59,579 nucleotides of DNA from contig NZ_QTTN01000042.1 of the NCBI RefSeq assembly GCF_003386535.1, positions 1 to 59,579 on the forward strand. The letters run 5' to 3'. The position numbers and the translations under genes were made by a program. The number at the start of each line of letters is the position of its first letter. The stretch's first letter is position 1. The notes below the pieces were generated by a model, which worked only from the letters and a program-made list of their open reading frames with translations, did not search any database and was not told the origin of the DNA. Source of the stretch: Paenibacillus taihuensis. Lineage in GTDB: Bacteria > Bacillota > Bacilli > Paenibacillales > Paenibacillaceae. Shown here in pieces: positions 32,476-41,307 of the stretch.

Positions 32476-33414
32476 ATGTTCGAAGATATGCGGAAGATCA
32501 GGAATTGGGCAGCAGCATTACTGCTAATCAGCGCGATGCTCATTTGTTCGATCGTTTTCGGTCAGCGGGATATTCTCTTCCCCGAAATTGCCGGCATGGC
32601 GATGGGCGTCATGGTTTTCCCTGTCGCTCATTGGATAAGAAGGCCGGTTCACTTGTGGCTTTCGCCAAGTTTGGCTGCTTTCTTAGGAACTGCCTTAAAT
32701 GAATTACATGTATCGCCGCTGCTAAAGCTTTGGCTTGGTTTTATCATCATCGTCATCCTGATGCATGTGTTTCGCGTTCATTTTGGACCAACCATTCCTG
32801 CTGGATTACTGCCCATCTTCTTAGTGCTGCATGATTATGTATTTGCGACTTCAACGACGATCTTTACCTTTATGATCATGTTGGCTGCATTCTACATGCG
32901 GAAACAAGAGAAGGGAACGAGTAATTCTGCGGGTTTTCGAAAGAAGACAGACACGCTCATCATCAGCATCATTCTATGTGCATGGATTGGGGTAGCATTC
33001 GCTGCAGGGATGGAGGTCATCGTTGTTCCGCCTGTATTTGCGCTTATATTTGAACTGTTTCATGCACAGAAATTTGGTTATCGAATGATCCCACCGCGTT
33101 TAACGGTGTTAACTATTGCGGCTATTGTAGCGGTTGTCGTGTTACACTTGTTGCCGGACTCGATTATTTGGGTTGGAGTCATAAACGTAGTGATCACATT
33201 TCTTCTGTGCAAATGGTTTAAAGCTCCTGTCCCTGTGGCATTCGGCGTCTCATTGATGCCACTCATCTATCCGGCATGGGGAACATGGTGGTTCCCGGTT
33301 GGCGTCTTTATTACGACAGGCGTGCTTATGTCTGTAACTGCAGCATATCGGATGTTCAGAATAAAGCAGGGCGAGGCTATGCAAACTACAACAAAACCAG
33401 CTCCGGTTAGGTAA
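32476..33414 (+). CDS. Integral membrane protein of unknown function
   Basis: 312 residues with about 9 transmembrane helices (WAAALLLISAMLICSIVF, then LLKLWLGFIIIVILMHVF, TLIISIILCAWIGVAFAAG, VLTIAAIVAVVVLHLLP). The block LGTALNELHVSPLLKLWLGF and GPTIPAGLLPIF loosely recalls HPP-type proteins but I would not name it. AAGGAGGAT precedes the ATG. It completes the TDT transporter unit. Confidence 0.7.
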   Translation: MFEDMRKIRNWAAALLLISAMLICSIVFGQRDILFPEIAGMAMGVMVFPVAHWIRRPVHLWLSPSLAAFLGTALNELHVSPLLKLWLGFIIIVILMHVFRVHFGPTIPAGLLPIFLVLHDYVFATSTTIFTFMIMLAAFYMRKQEKGTSNSAGFRKKTDTLIISIILCAWIGVAFAAGMEVIVVPPVFALIFELFHAQKFGYRMIPPRLTVLTIAAIVAVVVLHLLPDSIIWVGVINVVITFLLCKWFKAPVPVAFGVSLMPLIYPAWGTWWFPVGVFITTGVLMSVTAAYRMFRIKQGEAMQTTTKPAPVR

Positions 33415-33438
33415 CCAAAATCAGGATCGAAAAATGAG

Positions 33439-33467
33439 TTGACTTACTATCTACTAAAAGGTAGAAT
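33439..33467 (+). promoter_or_regulatory. Promoter of tetR with operator 1
   Basis: TTGACT (33439-33444), 17 nt, TAGAAT (33462-33467), with CTATCTACTAAAAGGTAG (33447-33464) in the spacer. Read on the minus strand the operator matches operator 2 (34072-34093) at 18 of 19 positions. The -10 ends 6 nt before the ATG, so the mRNA is probably leaderless. Confidence 0.75.
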
Positions 33468-33473
33468 GAGCAC

Positions 33474-34049
33474 ATGACGAAAACAAACAACACGGCCGAG
33501 CTGATCTTGGATACGGCTCAAGCCTTCGTCCAGGAATTCGGATTTAACGGCTTCAGCTATTCGCACATTGCAGAGAAAGTCGGGATTCGAAACGCCAGCA
33601 TCCATTATTACTTCCCGAATAAGGAGGATTTGGGTGTAGCCCTGATCGCACGGTATCTCAAGCATTTCCATGCTGCCAGCGCTCAGATCGATGCCGAGGC
33701 GACGAATCAACTCGACAAGCTTCGCAGATTCACGTTGATCTTCAGCGGACCTGTTCAGCAGAACTGCGCTTGCTTGAGCGTGATGCTCTCATCAGACCTT
33801 GCGACGTTGTCGGAGGAAGTAAGAGAAGGGCTTGCCACTTTCTTCACGGCCAACTTGACGTTCCTCGAGCGAGTACTCGAACAAGGACGTCTCGAAGGAG
33901 AATTGCGCTTCGACGGCAGTGCGCAGGCTCAAGCACATCAATTTCTCGCTTCACTGCAAGGCGCGCAGCTGCTGTCACGAGGGTTTCGCGATGCAAACCG
34001 GTTCGATATGATTGCGACTGGCTTGCTTTCCGCTTTGACTGCAAGTTAA
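33474..34049 (+). CDS. TetR/AcrR family repressor
   Basis: 191 residues. The HTH is at 10-55: LDTAQAFVQEFGFNGFSYSHIAEKVGIRNASIHYYFPNKEDLGVALI. The C-terminal ligand domain contains QQNCACLSVMLSSDLATL, with two Cys close together (residues 98 and 100) that could sense electrophiles. Operators overlapping its own promoter and those of the downstream genes indicate autoregulation and control of the NIPSNAP/SDR/DsbA set. No ribosome binding site lies before the ATG. Confidence 0.92.
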   Translation: MTKTNNTAELILDTAQAFVQEFGFNGFSYSHIAEKVGIRNASIHYYFPNKEDLGVALIARYLKHFHAASAQIDAEATNQLDKLRRFTLIFSGPVQQNCACLSVMLSSDLATLSEEVREGLATFFTANLTFLERVLEQGRLEGELRFDGSAQAQAHQFLASLQGAQLLSRGFRDANRFDMIATGLLSALTAS

Positions 34050-34071
34050 CGAAGCGGATTTTTTTCAGACA

Positions 34072-34093
34072 CTATCTACCTTTTAATAGATAG
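34072..34093. promoter_or_regulatory. TetR operator 2
   Basis: Half-sites TATCTA and TAGATA flank CCTTTTAA. It lies 32 nt upstream of the first NIPSNAP start codon, where repression would block initiation. Confidence 0.75.
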
Positions 34094-34124
34094 ACTGCGA
34101 GATTACTTGAAGGGAGGTGGCAAA

Positions 34125-34457
34125 ATGATCTACGAACTCCGCGTCTATGACGTTCAGCCAGGCAAGATGAAAGCTCTGATGGATCGCTTCGAGAACGATA
34201 CGATCGCATTATTCGAGAAGCATGGCATGCGCATTAAGCAGTTCTGGGAAGATGTCGAGGAGCCGAACAATCGCCTTTATTACATTGTTGAACATGACAG
34301 CATGAGTATTCGCAACATGAATTATGAACGCTTCAGGAGTGATCCTGAGTGGATTGCGGTTAAATCAGCATCCGAGGTGGATGGCCCGTTGGTCAAGAAG
34401 CAAGAAAGCTATTTCATGAAGGACATCAACTTAATCAACCACAAACAACAAAACTAA
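34125..34457 (+). CDS. NIPSNAP family protein
   Basis: 110 residues, ferredoxin-like dimeric alpha-beta barrel: MIYELRVYDVQPGKMKALMDRF, then QFWEDVEEPNNRLYYIVEHDSM and FRSDPEWIAVKSASE. The family is associated with small-molecule stress or oxygenase-like functions, but no reaction is established. GGGAGGTGG precedes ATG 34125. A paralogue is at 35886 in the same regulon. Confidence 0.88.
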   Translation: MIYELRVYDVQPGKMKALMDRFENDTIALFEKHGMRIKQFWEDVEEPNNRLYYIVEHDSMSIRNMNYERFRSDPEWIAVKSASEVDGPLVKKQESYFMKDINLINHKQQN

Positions 34458-34480
34458 CTATAAGAATGGAGCAATCAACC

Positions 34481-35020
34481 ATGAAAACACTCGTTATCGT
34501 TACACATCCAAGCATCGAAACTTCCCGCGTCAATGCAGCGTGGCTGCAAGAGCTTCGCAAGCACAGCGATATTACCGTTCACGAGCTATACAAAGCTTAT
34601 CCCGACGAGAACATCGATGTAGAGAAGGAGCAGCAATTAATCGAAGCGCATGACCGAGTAATCTTCCAATATCCGATCTTCTGGTATAGCTCTCCGTCGT
34701 TGCTGAAGAAATGGTTCGATTCCGTGCTGCAATACGGATGGGCTTATGGTCCGGATGGCTCGAAGACAGCCGGCAAAGAATTCGGCGCGGCAATCTCGAC
34801 ATATGGTTCGGCAGAATCGTATCAGCCTACGGGTTCCAATCGCTTCACGCTTGAAGAAATTCTGCGTCCGATCGAAGCAACAACGCAATTTATCAGCGGC
34901 ACTTATCTGCCACATTTCGCATTGAGCGACGTATCGAATTTATCAGATGAACGCTTGGCAAAGAGTACGGCTGATTATATCAAACACATTCGCGGTGCAG
35001 TACCAGTAACAGTAGCGTAA
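34481..35020 (+). CDS. NAD(P)H oxidoreductase, flavodoxin fold (NQO1/KefF family)
   Basis: 179 residues. TLVIVTHPSIETSRVN is the phosphate-binding strand-loop of the FMN/FAD site, and FQYPIFWYSSPSLLKKWFDSVLQYGWAYGPDG is the family's central signature. Such enzymes reduce quinones by two electrons with NAD(P)H, avoiding semiquinone radicals. GGAG lies 9 nt before ATG 34481. It follows the NIPSNAP gene by 23 nt in one transcript under operator 2. Confidence 0.9.
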   Translation: MKTLVIVTHPSIETSRVNAAWLQELRKHSDITVHELYKAYPDENIDVEKEQQLIEAHDRVIFQYPIFWYSSPSLLKKWFDSVLQYGWAYGPDGSKTAGKEFGAAISTYGSAESYQPTGSNRFTLEEILRPIEATTQFISGTYLPHFALSDVSNLSDERLAKSTADYIKHIRGAVPVTVA

Positions 35021-35055
35021 TTCATTAATTATTAAAAAAATTTTTTCAAATAAAT

Positions 35056-35076
35056 CTATCTACTAATAGATATAAT
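35056..35076 (+). promoter_or_regulatory. TetR operator 3 overlapping the SDR promoter
   Basis: CTATCTACTAATAGATA (35056-35072) overlaps a perfect TATAAT (35071-35076). No good -35 is seen, though TTCAAA is at 35045-35050. Confidence 0.72.
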
Positions 35077-35092
35077 AGGGGAGAGAAAACGA

Positions 35093-35836
35093 ATGAAGTT
35101 CCAAGGAAAAGTAGTCGTTATTACAGGCGGAAGCAGCGGTATGGGCAAGGCGGCAGCAATTGAATTCGCGAAGCAAGGCGCTAACGTCGTGATTAACGGC
35201 CGTCGTGAAGAGGCGCTTCAACATGCCCTTCAAGAGATTGATCCGAGTGGTCAACATTCAGATTTCGTAGCAGGCGACATCTCCGATCCTCAAATTGCCG
35301 AACGATTGATTCAGAAAGCAATTACACGGTTTGGTCGCATTGATACTTTGCTTAACAACGCGGGCATCTTCATTGCCAAGCCATTCGCCGAGATCACGAG
35401 CGAAGAATACGGTTCGGCGCTTTCAACCAACGTGAACGGATTCTTCCATGTCACGCAGCAAGCGGTCAGAGCAATGCTGGGCGCAGGTGCCGGCCATATC
35501 GTTACAATCACCGCGAGCGGAGTCGCGGAGCAACCGCTCAAATCCGTTCCGTCCGTGCTTGCCGCGCTGACCAAAGGCGCATTGAATACGGCGACGAAAT
35601 CGCTGGCGATCGAGCTCTCCGGCACAGGCATTCGCGTCAATGCCGTCGCGCCGGGCATCATCAAGACACCGATGCACCCGGAAGAGACGCATGAATTTCT
35701 GGCGAAGCTTCATCCTATTGGCAGAATGGGCAGCGTGAACGATATCGTGGATGCCGTTCTCTATCTGGATTCCGCGCCGTTCGTTACCGGCGAAATCTTG
35801 CATGTAGATGGCGGACAAAACGCAGGTCAGTGGTAA
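35093..35836 (+). CDS. SDR family oxidoreductase lacking the catalytic tyrosine
   Basis: 247 residues, classical SDR Rossmann fold. The NAD(P) motif is TGGSSGMGK (residues 11-19) and NNAG is at residue 88-91. The active-site Ser is present (ITASG), and Lys is in LTKGALN, but position K-4, normally Tyr, is Ala and there is no Tyr in the preceding 20 residues. The C-terminal part RVNAVAPGIIKTPMH and FVTGEILHVDGG is normal. Ribosome binding site GGGGAGAG precedes the ATG. It heads a two-gene unit with the second NIPSNAP gene. Confidence 0.9.
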   Translation: MKFQGKVVVITGGSSGMGKAAAIEFAKQGANVVINGRREEALQHALQEIDPSGQHSDFVAGDISDPQIAERLIQKAITRFGRIDTLLNNAGIFIAKPFAEITSEEYGSALSTNVNGFFHVTQQAVRAMLGAGAGHIVTITASGVAEQPLKSVPSVLAALTKGALNTATKSLAIELSGTGIRVNAVAPGIIKTPMHPEETHEFLAKLHPIGRMGSVNDIVDAVLYLDSAPFVTGEILHVDGGQNAGQW

Positions 35837-35885
35837 GCAGCGAGCGCAAGCAACTCTAACACAAATAATAAAGGGGATAGAGACC

Positions 35886-36215
35886 ATGCTGTATGAATTG
35901 CGCATTTATCACGTTGTACCAGGGCGTTTGCAAGAGCTATTGAATCGGTTTCGGGTACACAATCTGCGGCTGTTCCCGAAGTATGACTTGAACATCACGA
36001 ACTTCTGGGTGAACGCCGACGAAGCTGTGAACCAGTTTTATTATGTGATCGAGCATAAGGATTTAGAAGCGCGCGAGAAGAACTTCCAGGCTTTCATGGA
36101 AGATCCCGAATGGGCCCAAATCCGTAAGCAAACGGAGAGCAATGGACCCTTGTATGAGAAAATCGATGAGATCTTCATGAACAATGCACCCTTCTTCCCA
36201 GCTCCAGCGAAATGA
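35886..36215 (+). CDS. NIPSNAP family protein, second copy
   Basis: 109 residues from ATG 35886, after AAGGGGATAG. MLYELRIYHVVPGRLQELLNRF and FWVNADEAVNQFYYVIEHKD align with the first copy at 34125. It lies 49 nt after the SDR gene in the same transcript. Confidence 0.88.
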   Translation: MLYELRIYHVVPGRLQELLNRFRVHNLRLFPKYDLNITNFWVNADEAVNQFYYVIEHKDLEAREKNFQAFMEDPEWAQIRKQTESNGPLYEKIDEIFMNNAPFFPAPAK

Positions 36216-36220
36216 ATGGA

Positions 36221-36256
36221 ACGCAGCAGCCGGCCCATCGGACCGGCTGCTTTGCG
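36221..36256. terminator. Bidirectional terminator between convergent genes
   Basis: ACGCAGCAGCCGG pairs with CCGGCTGC-TTTGCGT; used by NIPSNAP 2 and the AraC gene. Confidence 0.7.
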
Positions 36257-37162
36257 TTATGCATCTAACGTTCTCAGCCGTCTGACATCTTGAATCGGCG
36301 AGAGGCCGAACATTCTGGCATACTCGCGGCTGAATTGGGAAGGACTCTCGTATCCAACCTGAAAGGCGACATCGGCGGCATTCAATGATTCGGCGAGCAT
36401 CAGCTGCCGAGCGGCTTGCAGACGCAGCTGCTTCTGAAACTGAATCGGCGTCATGGCGGTGACCTCTTTGAAATGACGATGCAGCGTGGGAATGCTCATA
36501 TTCGCTCGTTCCGCAAGCTCATCGATACGGAACGAAGTGACGTAATGCTCCTTTATATAGTCAATGACTTCTTTGATCCGAAAGGCACCGCCGCCTTCGA
36601 CAGCCAATTGCGCCAGCGTTCCGCCGTGCTTTCCTTGTAACACACGATACAGGATTTCCTTGATTAACAGCGGCGCAAGAAGAGGGATGTCCGCTGGGGT
36701 ATCCAGCAATTGGGTTACTCGGGAGATGGCATTCAATAATGGCGCTCCGACCGGGCTGATAAACATGCCGCGTTTTGCTTGATCTTGAGGAGAAGGATGG
36801 ATCCCCGATTCCTTCATGACCTCGAGAATTTGTTCCGGCGTGAAATCCAGCTTGAGGGCTAGATAAGGAGCTTCAGGGGAAGCATCGATGATTTGGCTGA
36901 TAACCGGCAATTCAACGGTCGCCACAAGATACTCGGCCGGAGTATACCGATATCTTTCCTTGGCAAGCAGCACTTCCTTCTCTCCTTGAAATACAAAGCA
37001 AACCGAACGGGAGTGAACTCCGTGCTTAGGCTTTGTCGCTTGATTCTCACGAAATAAGAACAGTGAAGGAATGAGTGTAGGGTGGACGCCGTTCTCACGC
37101 CCTGAATGTCGATCGATTAACTTAACGAGTGTCTCTCGTTGTTCTTGCAGCTGCTGGGACAT
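36257..37162 (-). CDS. AraC family regulator (YqhC-like)
   Basis: 301 residues. The N-terminal domain (20-190) is the AraC_N type (PSLFLFRENQATKPKHGVHSRSVCFVFQGEKEV). The C-terminal double HTH shows FRIDELAERANMSIPTLHRHFKEVTAMTPIQFQKQLRLQAAR and DVAFQVGYESPSQFSREYARMFG. E. coli YqhC activates an aldehyde reductase gene in response to aldehydes. Here the divergent neighbours are an SDR and an aldo/keto reductase, which supports a similar role. AGGAG lies 6 nt before the ATG. Confidence 0.92.
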   Translation of the reverse strand: MSQQLQEQRETLVKLIDRHSGRENGVHPTLIPSLFLFRENQATKPKHGVHSRSVCFVFQGEKEVLLAKERYRYTPAEYLVATVELPVISQIIDASPEAPYLALKLDFTPEQILEVMKESGIHPSPQDQAKRGMFISPVGAPLLNAISRVTQLLDTPADIPLLAPLLIKEILYRVLQGKHGGTLAQLAVEGGGAFRIKEVIDYIKEHYVTSFRIDELAERANMSIPTLHRHFKEVTAMTPIQFQKQLRLQAARQLMLAESLNAADVAFQVGYESPSQFSREYARMFGLSPIQDVRRLRTLDA

Positions 37163-37355
37163 AACATTCTCCTGTGAAGTTTCATTTGAGTCCCATCATA
37201 GTACACTGTGCCGTTCAGGCGCAAATACGGTGATAGGATTATGCAATCATTTGAGACGATCGTGATAACCCTATTCGGTTCATCTATTGCATAATGAAGA
37301 TGCTCAAGTCGAGCCGAGATCATTACACAATCACAATACATGGAGGAGATATAGC

Positions 37356-38336
37356 ATGGCAACACCACAAGCACCAATTGGTTCGGGATTCGGAGCTGCT
37401 TCCACAGCAGCCGAGGTCATTCAAGGCATAGATTTAACTGGCAAAATCGTCATCGTAACTGGGGGCTACTCCGGAATTGGTCTGGAAACCGTACGCGCAT
37501 TCTACTCCGCAGGCGCCAAGGTCATTGTGCCAGCCCGCGATATCGAGAAAGCCGAGAAGGGCCTCTCGGATATGCCGGGTGTAGTGATCGACAGCATGGA
37601 TTTGCTTAATCCCGAGTCAATCGATGTTTTTGCAGCACGATTCCTCACCAGGTTCGATCAGCTTCATATCCTCGTCAACAATGCGGGCATCATGGCCACG
37701 CCGCTGGAACATGACCAGCGGGGCTTTGAATCCCAATTTGCAGCGAACCACCTTGGACATTTTCAGCTGACTGTCCGGCTTTGGCCGGCACTCGTCCGCG
37801 CGGAAGGAGCTCGTGTCGTAGCGCTCTCGTCTTACGCGCATCGGCGGGCGGGGATTGACTTCCATGATCCGAACTTTGAGCATCGTGAATATAATCCTTG
37901 GGTCGCTTACGGACAAGCGAAGACGGCAAATGCACTGTTCGCTGTCGCGCTTGACTCGATCGGACAGCGCCATGGCGTGCGCGCATTCTCCGTCCATCCA
38001 GGCGGCATTGCAACAGATCTGCAGCGCTATCTTACCAAGACTGAGATAGATACGCTGGACATCATCGATAAGTCCGGTAAGCCCATTATCGATCCGGAGA
38101 ACAACCGGAAGACTCCTCAGCAAGGAGCTGCAACGAGTGTTTGGTGCGCGACAAGCCCTAAGCTTGAAGGCATGGGCGGCGTCTACTGCGCAGATTGCGA
38201 GATCGCTGCAGCGCTGCCGAGCGATGAATCGACCGAAATGCATGGCGTGCGTCCTCGTGCATTCGATTCCGTTGCTGCAGGGCGGCTATGGCAGCTGAGC
38301 GAGCAGCTAACCGGCGTTAGAATCGTTCAAGAATAA
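37356..38336 (+). CDS. SDR family oxidoreductase (retinol dehydrogenase-like)
   Basis: 326 residues. The NAD(P) motif is TGGYSGIGLET, followed by NNAGIMATP, active-site Ser in ALSSYAH and YGQAK (Tyr-x-x-x-Lys). It belongs to the extended 'retinol dehydrogenase-like' group, 300-330 residues long. ATG 37356 follows GGAGGAG. It is divergent from the AraC gene and precedes an aldo/keto reductase by 51 nt, so both are likely targets of that regulator. Confidence 0.92.
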   Translation: MATPQAPIGSGFGAASTAAEVIQGIDLTGKIVIVTGGYSGIGLETVRAFYSAGAKVIVPARDIEKAEKGLSDMPGVVIDSMDLLNPESIDVFAARFLTRFDQLHILVNNAGIMATPLEHDQRGFESQFAANHLGHFQLTVRLWPALVRAEGARVVALSSYAHRRAGIDFHDPNFEHREYNPWVAYGQAKTANALFAVALDSIGQRHGVRAFSVHPGGIATDLQRYLTKTEIDTLDIIDKSGKPIIDPENNRKTPQQGAATSVWCATSPKLEGMGGVYCADCEIAAALPSDESTEMHGVRPRAFDSVAAGRLWQLSEQLTGVRIVQE

Positions 38337-38387
38337 ACGGCGGCATGAACAACAGACTTCTATCACAACTAGGGAGCGTGAAACAGC

Positions 38388-39389
38388 ATGAAGAACGTTG
38401 ATCTGGGATCACAAGGGTTGAAAGTGAGCCAAATGGGCCTTGGCTGCATGGGAATGAGCACGTACATTTACGGTCCGAGCGATGATGAAGAAAGCTTGTC
38501 TACCCTGCAGCGGGCAATTGAACTCGGTGTCACTTTCTTCGACACCGCAGAAACATACGGGATGGGGCATAATGAACAATTGCTTGGACGCGCATTCGCC
38601 GGCATACGCGATCGTGTGGTTATCGCAACGAAGGTCGGATTCGGTTTCGGGGACGACGGGAAGATCAAGGTTGTCGATGGAAAACGCGTCGTGGACGGCA
38701 GACCGGCTAATGTCGTCAGAGCCATCGAAGGCTCGCTGCGCCGTTTGCAGATGGATTACATCGATTTGGTCTACCTTCACCGCATCGATCCGACAACGCC
38801 CATTGAAGAGACAATCGGCGCGATGAGCAAGCTGGTCGCCGAAGGCAGGATTGGCCATATCGGATTATCCGAAGCTGCGGCAAGCACAATTCGACGCGCG
38901 CACGCCGTTCATCCGATTACAGCCGTACAGACGGAATATTCCTTGTTCGAGCGAGGCGTTGAGGCTAATGGAGTGCTCGATACTGTTCGAGAATTAGGAA
39001 TAGGCTTCGTGCCATACTCGCCGCTAGGACGGGGCTTCTTAACGGGCCAATTGAAGATGGACGAGCTTCACAAGACGGATTTTCGCAATACCGATCCTCG
39101 GCTGAATGCTGCGAATTTGAAAGCTAATCTGCGCATCGTCGAGGCGATCCGCCAAATCGCAGAATCGCGGGGAGTGAAGCCTGCACAGCTGGCTCTGGCT
39201 TGGACGATCGCCAAGGGCAGCATCCCGATTCCAGGCACTCGCCGCCTAGCGAATTTGGAAGAGAACGTGGCTTCAACAGGTATCGTAATAACACCGGATG
39301 AAGTCAATATGCTGGACGAAGCCGCGCCGATTGGCATCACATCGGGCGAACGGTATACGGAGGACGGCATGTCGCTCGTCAACAGGTAA
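38388..39389 (+). CDS. Aldo/keto reductase
   Basis: 333 residues, TIM barrel of the AKR family. GLKVSQMGLGCMGMS, then FDTAETYGMGHNEQLLGRAF (catalytic Asp, Tyr), Lys in VIATKVGF, and His in DLVYLHRIDP complete the D-Y-K-H tetrad; GSIPIPGTRRLANLEEN binds NADPH. It reduces aldehydes and ketones, probably acting with the SDR upstream in carbonyl detoxification. Confidence 0.94.
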   Translation: MKNVDLGSQGLKVSQMGLGCMGMSTYIYGPSDDEESLSTLQRAIELGVTFFDTAETYGMGHNEQLLGRAFAGIRDRVVIATKVGFGFGDDGKIKVVDGKRVVDGRPANVVRAIEGSLRRLQMDYIDLVYLHRIDPTTPIEETIGAMSKLVAEGRIGHIGLSEAAASTIRRAHAVHPITAVQTEYSLFERGVEANGVLDTVRELGIGFVPYSPLGRGFLTGQLKMDELHKTDFRNTDPRLNAANLKANLRIVEAIRQIAESRGVKPAQLALAWTIAKGSIPIPGTRRLANLEENVASTGIVITPDEVNMLDEAAPIGITSGERYTEDGMSLVNR

Positions 39390-39445
39390 TTGATAATCAT
39401 GCCAATGTGCAGTGCGTATGGCATGAGGTCAGGCAGGAGGAGAAC

Positions 39446-40627
39446 ATGAATAAACGAACATTTCTCGTGCTATTCGGAGGCATCGCTGCCTTGATGGTGG
39501 CTATGGGGATCGGCAGGTTCGCCTTTACGCCGATCCTGCCCTTCATGTTGGAACATCGCTTGTTTACGACAGCGGAGTCGGGTTACCTGGCTTCAAGCAA
39601 TTATCTCGGTTACTTGCTCGGTGCGTTCTTGCTGTCCCTGATTAACGTGAGAAACCGATCTGCGCTGCTGTTTGCCGGTCTGTTCGTCAGTATCGCGACC
39701 ACCTGGATGATGAGCGAGTTCGGCAGCCTCGACGGCTGGCTCGTGCTCCGATTCTTATCTGGCTTCGCCAGTGCAGTCGTGTTTGTTATTACTTCAAGCA
39801 TCGTTCTCGAGCATCTATCGGGACTACAAGCCGGCTCATTCTACGGCGGCGTTGGAGCAGGCATACTGTTGACTGGATTGGTAGTTCCTGTCCTTAGCTC
39901 GAACGGAGAATGGACCACAATTTGGAAAGGTCTTGGCGTAATCAGTTTGATCCTAAGCATTGTGGCGTGGTCTGCGCTGCGTGACAAGCCAAGTACGGAG
40001 AAGAAGGCGATGGCTTCTTCAAAACAGGCGTATTCGAAATACACGAAAAACGCTGCACGCAGAATCATGATCTTTCTGATGATTGCGTATGGATTGGAAG
40101 GTTTAGGCTATATTGTAACAGGAACATACCTGGTTGCATTCGCCAAAACCGTATCGAGCTTGCCGAATCTGACATCGATCAGCTGGATGGTTGTGGGGAT
40201 TGCAGGTGCGCCTTCGTGCATCATATGGTCGTTACTTGCTGCCAGATGGGGGAAGAAGCGTACGTTGAGCGTTTCCATGCTGATTCAGTCCGTGGGCATC
40301 GCGATTCCGGTATTGCTTCCTTCTTTAACGACGGTACTCATCGGCGCGGTATTTTTCGGGGCGACCTTTATGGGCATTACGACGTTATTCGTCGCATACG
40401 CCAAGGATCTTTATCCGAACAACAACCGCAAGACCATCGGTTGGCTGACTACTTTCTTCAGTCTTGGGCAAATGATCGGACCGCTCGTTGCGGGCCGGGT
40501 GATCTCGCAGGATGGCAGCTATAACCATGTGATCATCGGGGCTGCTCTTATCGTTTTGGTAGGAGCTATTAGTTTGCCCCTTGGTATTGGCAAGCGTGAA
40601 CAACAACTTAATGAGGTGATTTCATGA
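39446..40627 (+). CDS. YbfB/YjiJ family MFS transporter
   Basis: 393 residues, 12 transmembrane helices. ALMVAMGIGRFAFTPILPFMLEHRLFTTAESGYLASSNYLGYLLGA is the family's opening signature. ATG 39446 follows CAGGAGGAG. Overlaps the next gene by 4 nt (ATGA). Probably transcribed with the AKR gene 56 nt upstream. Confidence 0.88.
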   Translation: MNKRTFLVLFGGIAALMVAMGIGRFAFTPILPFMLEHRLFTTAESGYLASSNYLGYLLGAFLLSLINVRNRSALLFAGLFVSIATTWMMSEFGSLDGWLVLRFLSGFASAVVFVITSSIVLEHLSGLQAGSFYGGVGAGILLTGLVVPVLSSNGEWTTIWKGLGVISLILSIVAWSALRDKPSTEKKAMASSKQAYSKYTKNAARRIMIFLMIAYGLEGLGYIVTGTYLVAFAKTVSSLPNLTSISWMVVGIAGAPSCIIWSLLAARWGKKRTLSVSMLIQSVGIAIPVLLPSLTTVLIGAVFFGATFMGITTLFVAYAKDLYPNNNRKTIGWLTTFFSLGQMIGPLVAGRVISQDGSYNHVIIGAALIVLVGAISLPLGIGKREQQLNEVIS

Positions 40628-41109
40628 TAGATCTTAAATCGTTATTAAAAGACAGATTCGACGCTATTGCGAGCAGAATTCTACTGGTATTGAATCAATT
40701 AGACGATCAGCAGGTCAATTGGCGGCCGAATGAGGCAAGCAACAGCATCACGAATTTGATCGTGCATATGAATGGGAATATAAACGACCGAATCGGTAAA
40801 GGGATGAATAACAAACCTTATACTCGAAATCGCGATGATGAATTTGAATCGCAAGTAAAGAGCAAACAGGAATTAATCGAGATGACCGAAACCATGTTTG
40901 GAGAAGTCACGTCGACTTTAATCTCCATGACCCCAGAGCAGCTATCCGAATTGCAACAAACGGGAAGTCGAGCACAAACGAATATAGAAATTTTTATTCA
41001 GAGCGTGACACACTTCTCCGAGCACATGGGGCAGATTCTGTACATTGCGAAGATTCTTAAGGACGACGCATATATTTCGACAACTGTACCAAAGAAGTCC
41101 ACACGCTAA
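40624..41109 (+). CDS. DinB-like DUF1572 protein
   Basis: 161 residues, four-helix bundle of the DinB/YfiT type. ASRILLVLNQLDDQQVNWRPNEASNSITNLIVHMNGNINDRI, then FIQSVTHFSEHMGQILYIAKIL; His-48, His-137 and His-141 are placed to bind a metal. Members include bacillithiol transferases acting on electrophiles, which would suit the neighbourhood, but the specific reaction is not known. Translationally coupled to the MFS gene. Confidence 0.85.
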   Translation: MIDLKSLLKDRFDAIASRILLVLNQLDDQQVNWRPNEASNSITNLIVHMNGNINDRIGKGMNNKPYTRNRDDEFESQVKSKQELIEMTETMFGEVTSTLISMTPEQLSELQQTGSRAQTNIEIFIQSVTHFSEHMGQILYIAKILKDDAYISTTVPKKSTR

Positions 41110-41145
41110 TCGCTAATTGGATATAAGATCCGAATGATTCATTGT

Positions 41146-41173
41146 TTAGCCGCGTATATCGCGGCTTTTTTTA
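41146..41173 (+). terminator. Intrinsic terminator
   Basis: AGCCGCG-TATAT-CGCGGCT with a run of seven Ts. Confidence 0.88.
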
Positions 41174-41249
41174 TGGGATTTCATCTGGAACGATGTGGAT
41201 GTGAAGGGAGATTTGATCGTTGACAGATTAGTGACCTAAAAGTATATTA

Positions 41250-41261
41250 TCTAATATTAGA
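41250..41261. promoter_or_regulatory. Palindrome upstream of the flavin monooxygenase gene
   Basis: TCTAATATTAGA is a perfect 12-nt palindrome 46 nt before the start codon, in AT-rich sequence. It may be the operator of the convergent MarR protein; the MarR promoter region has no exact copy. Confidence 0.35.
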
Positions 41262-41307
41262 ATATTTAATTTGCAGGTAAAAAAGAGAGTTTGAGGAGGT
41301 CATTATA

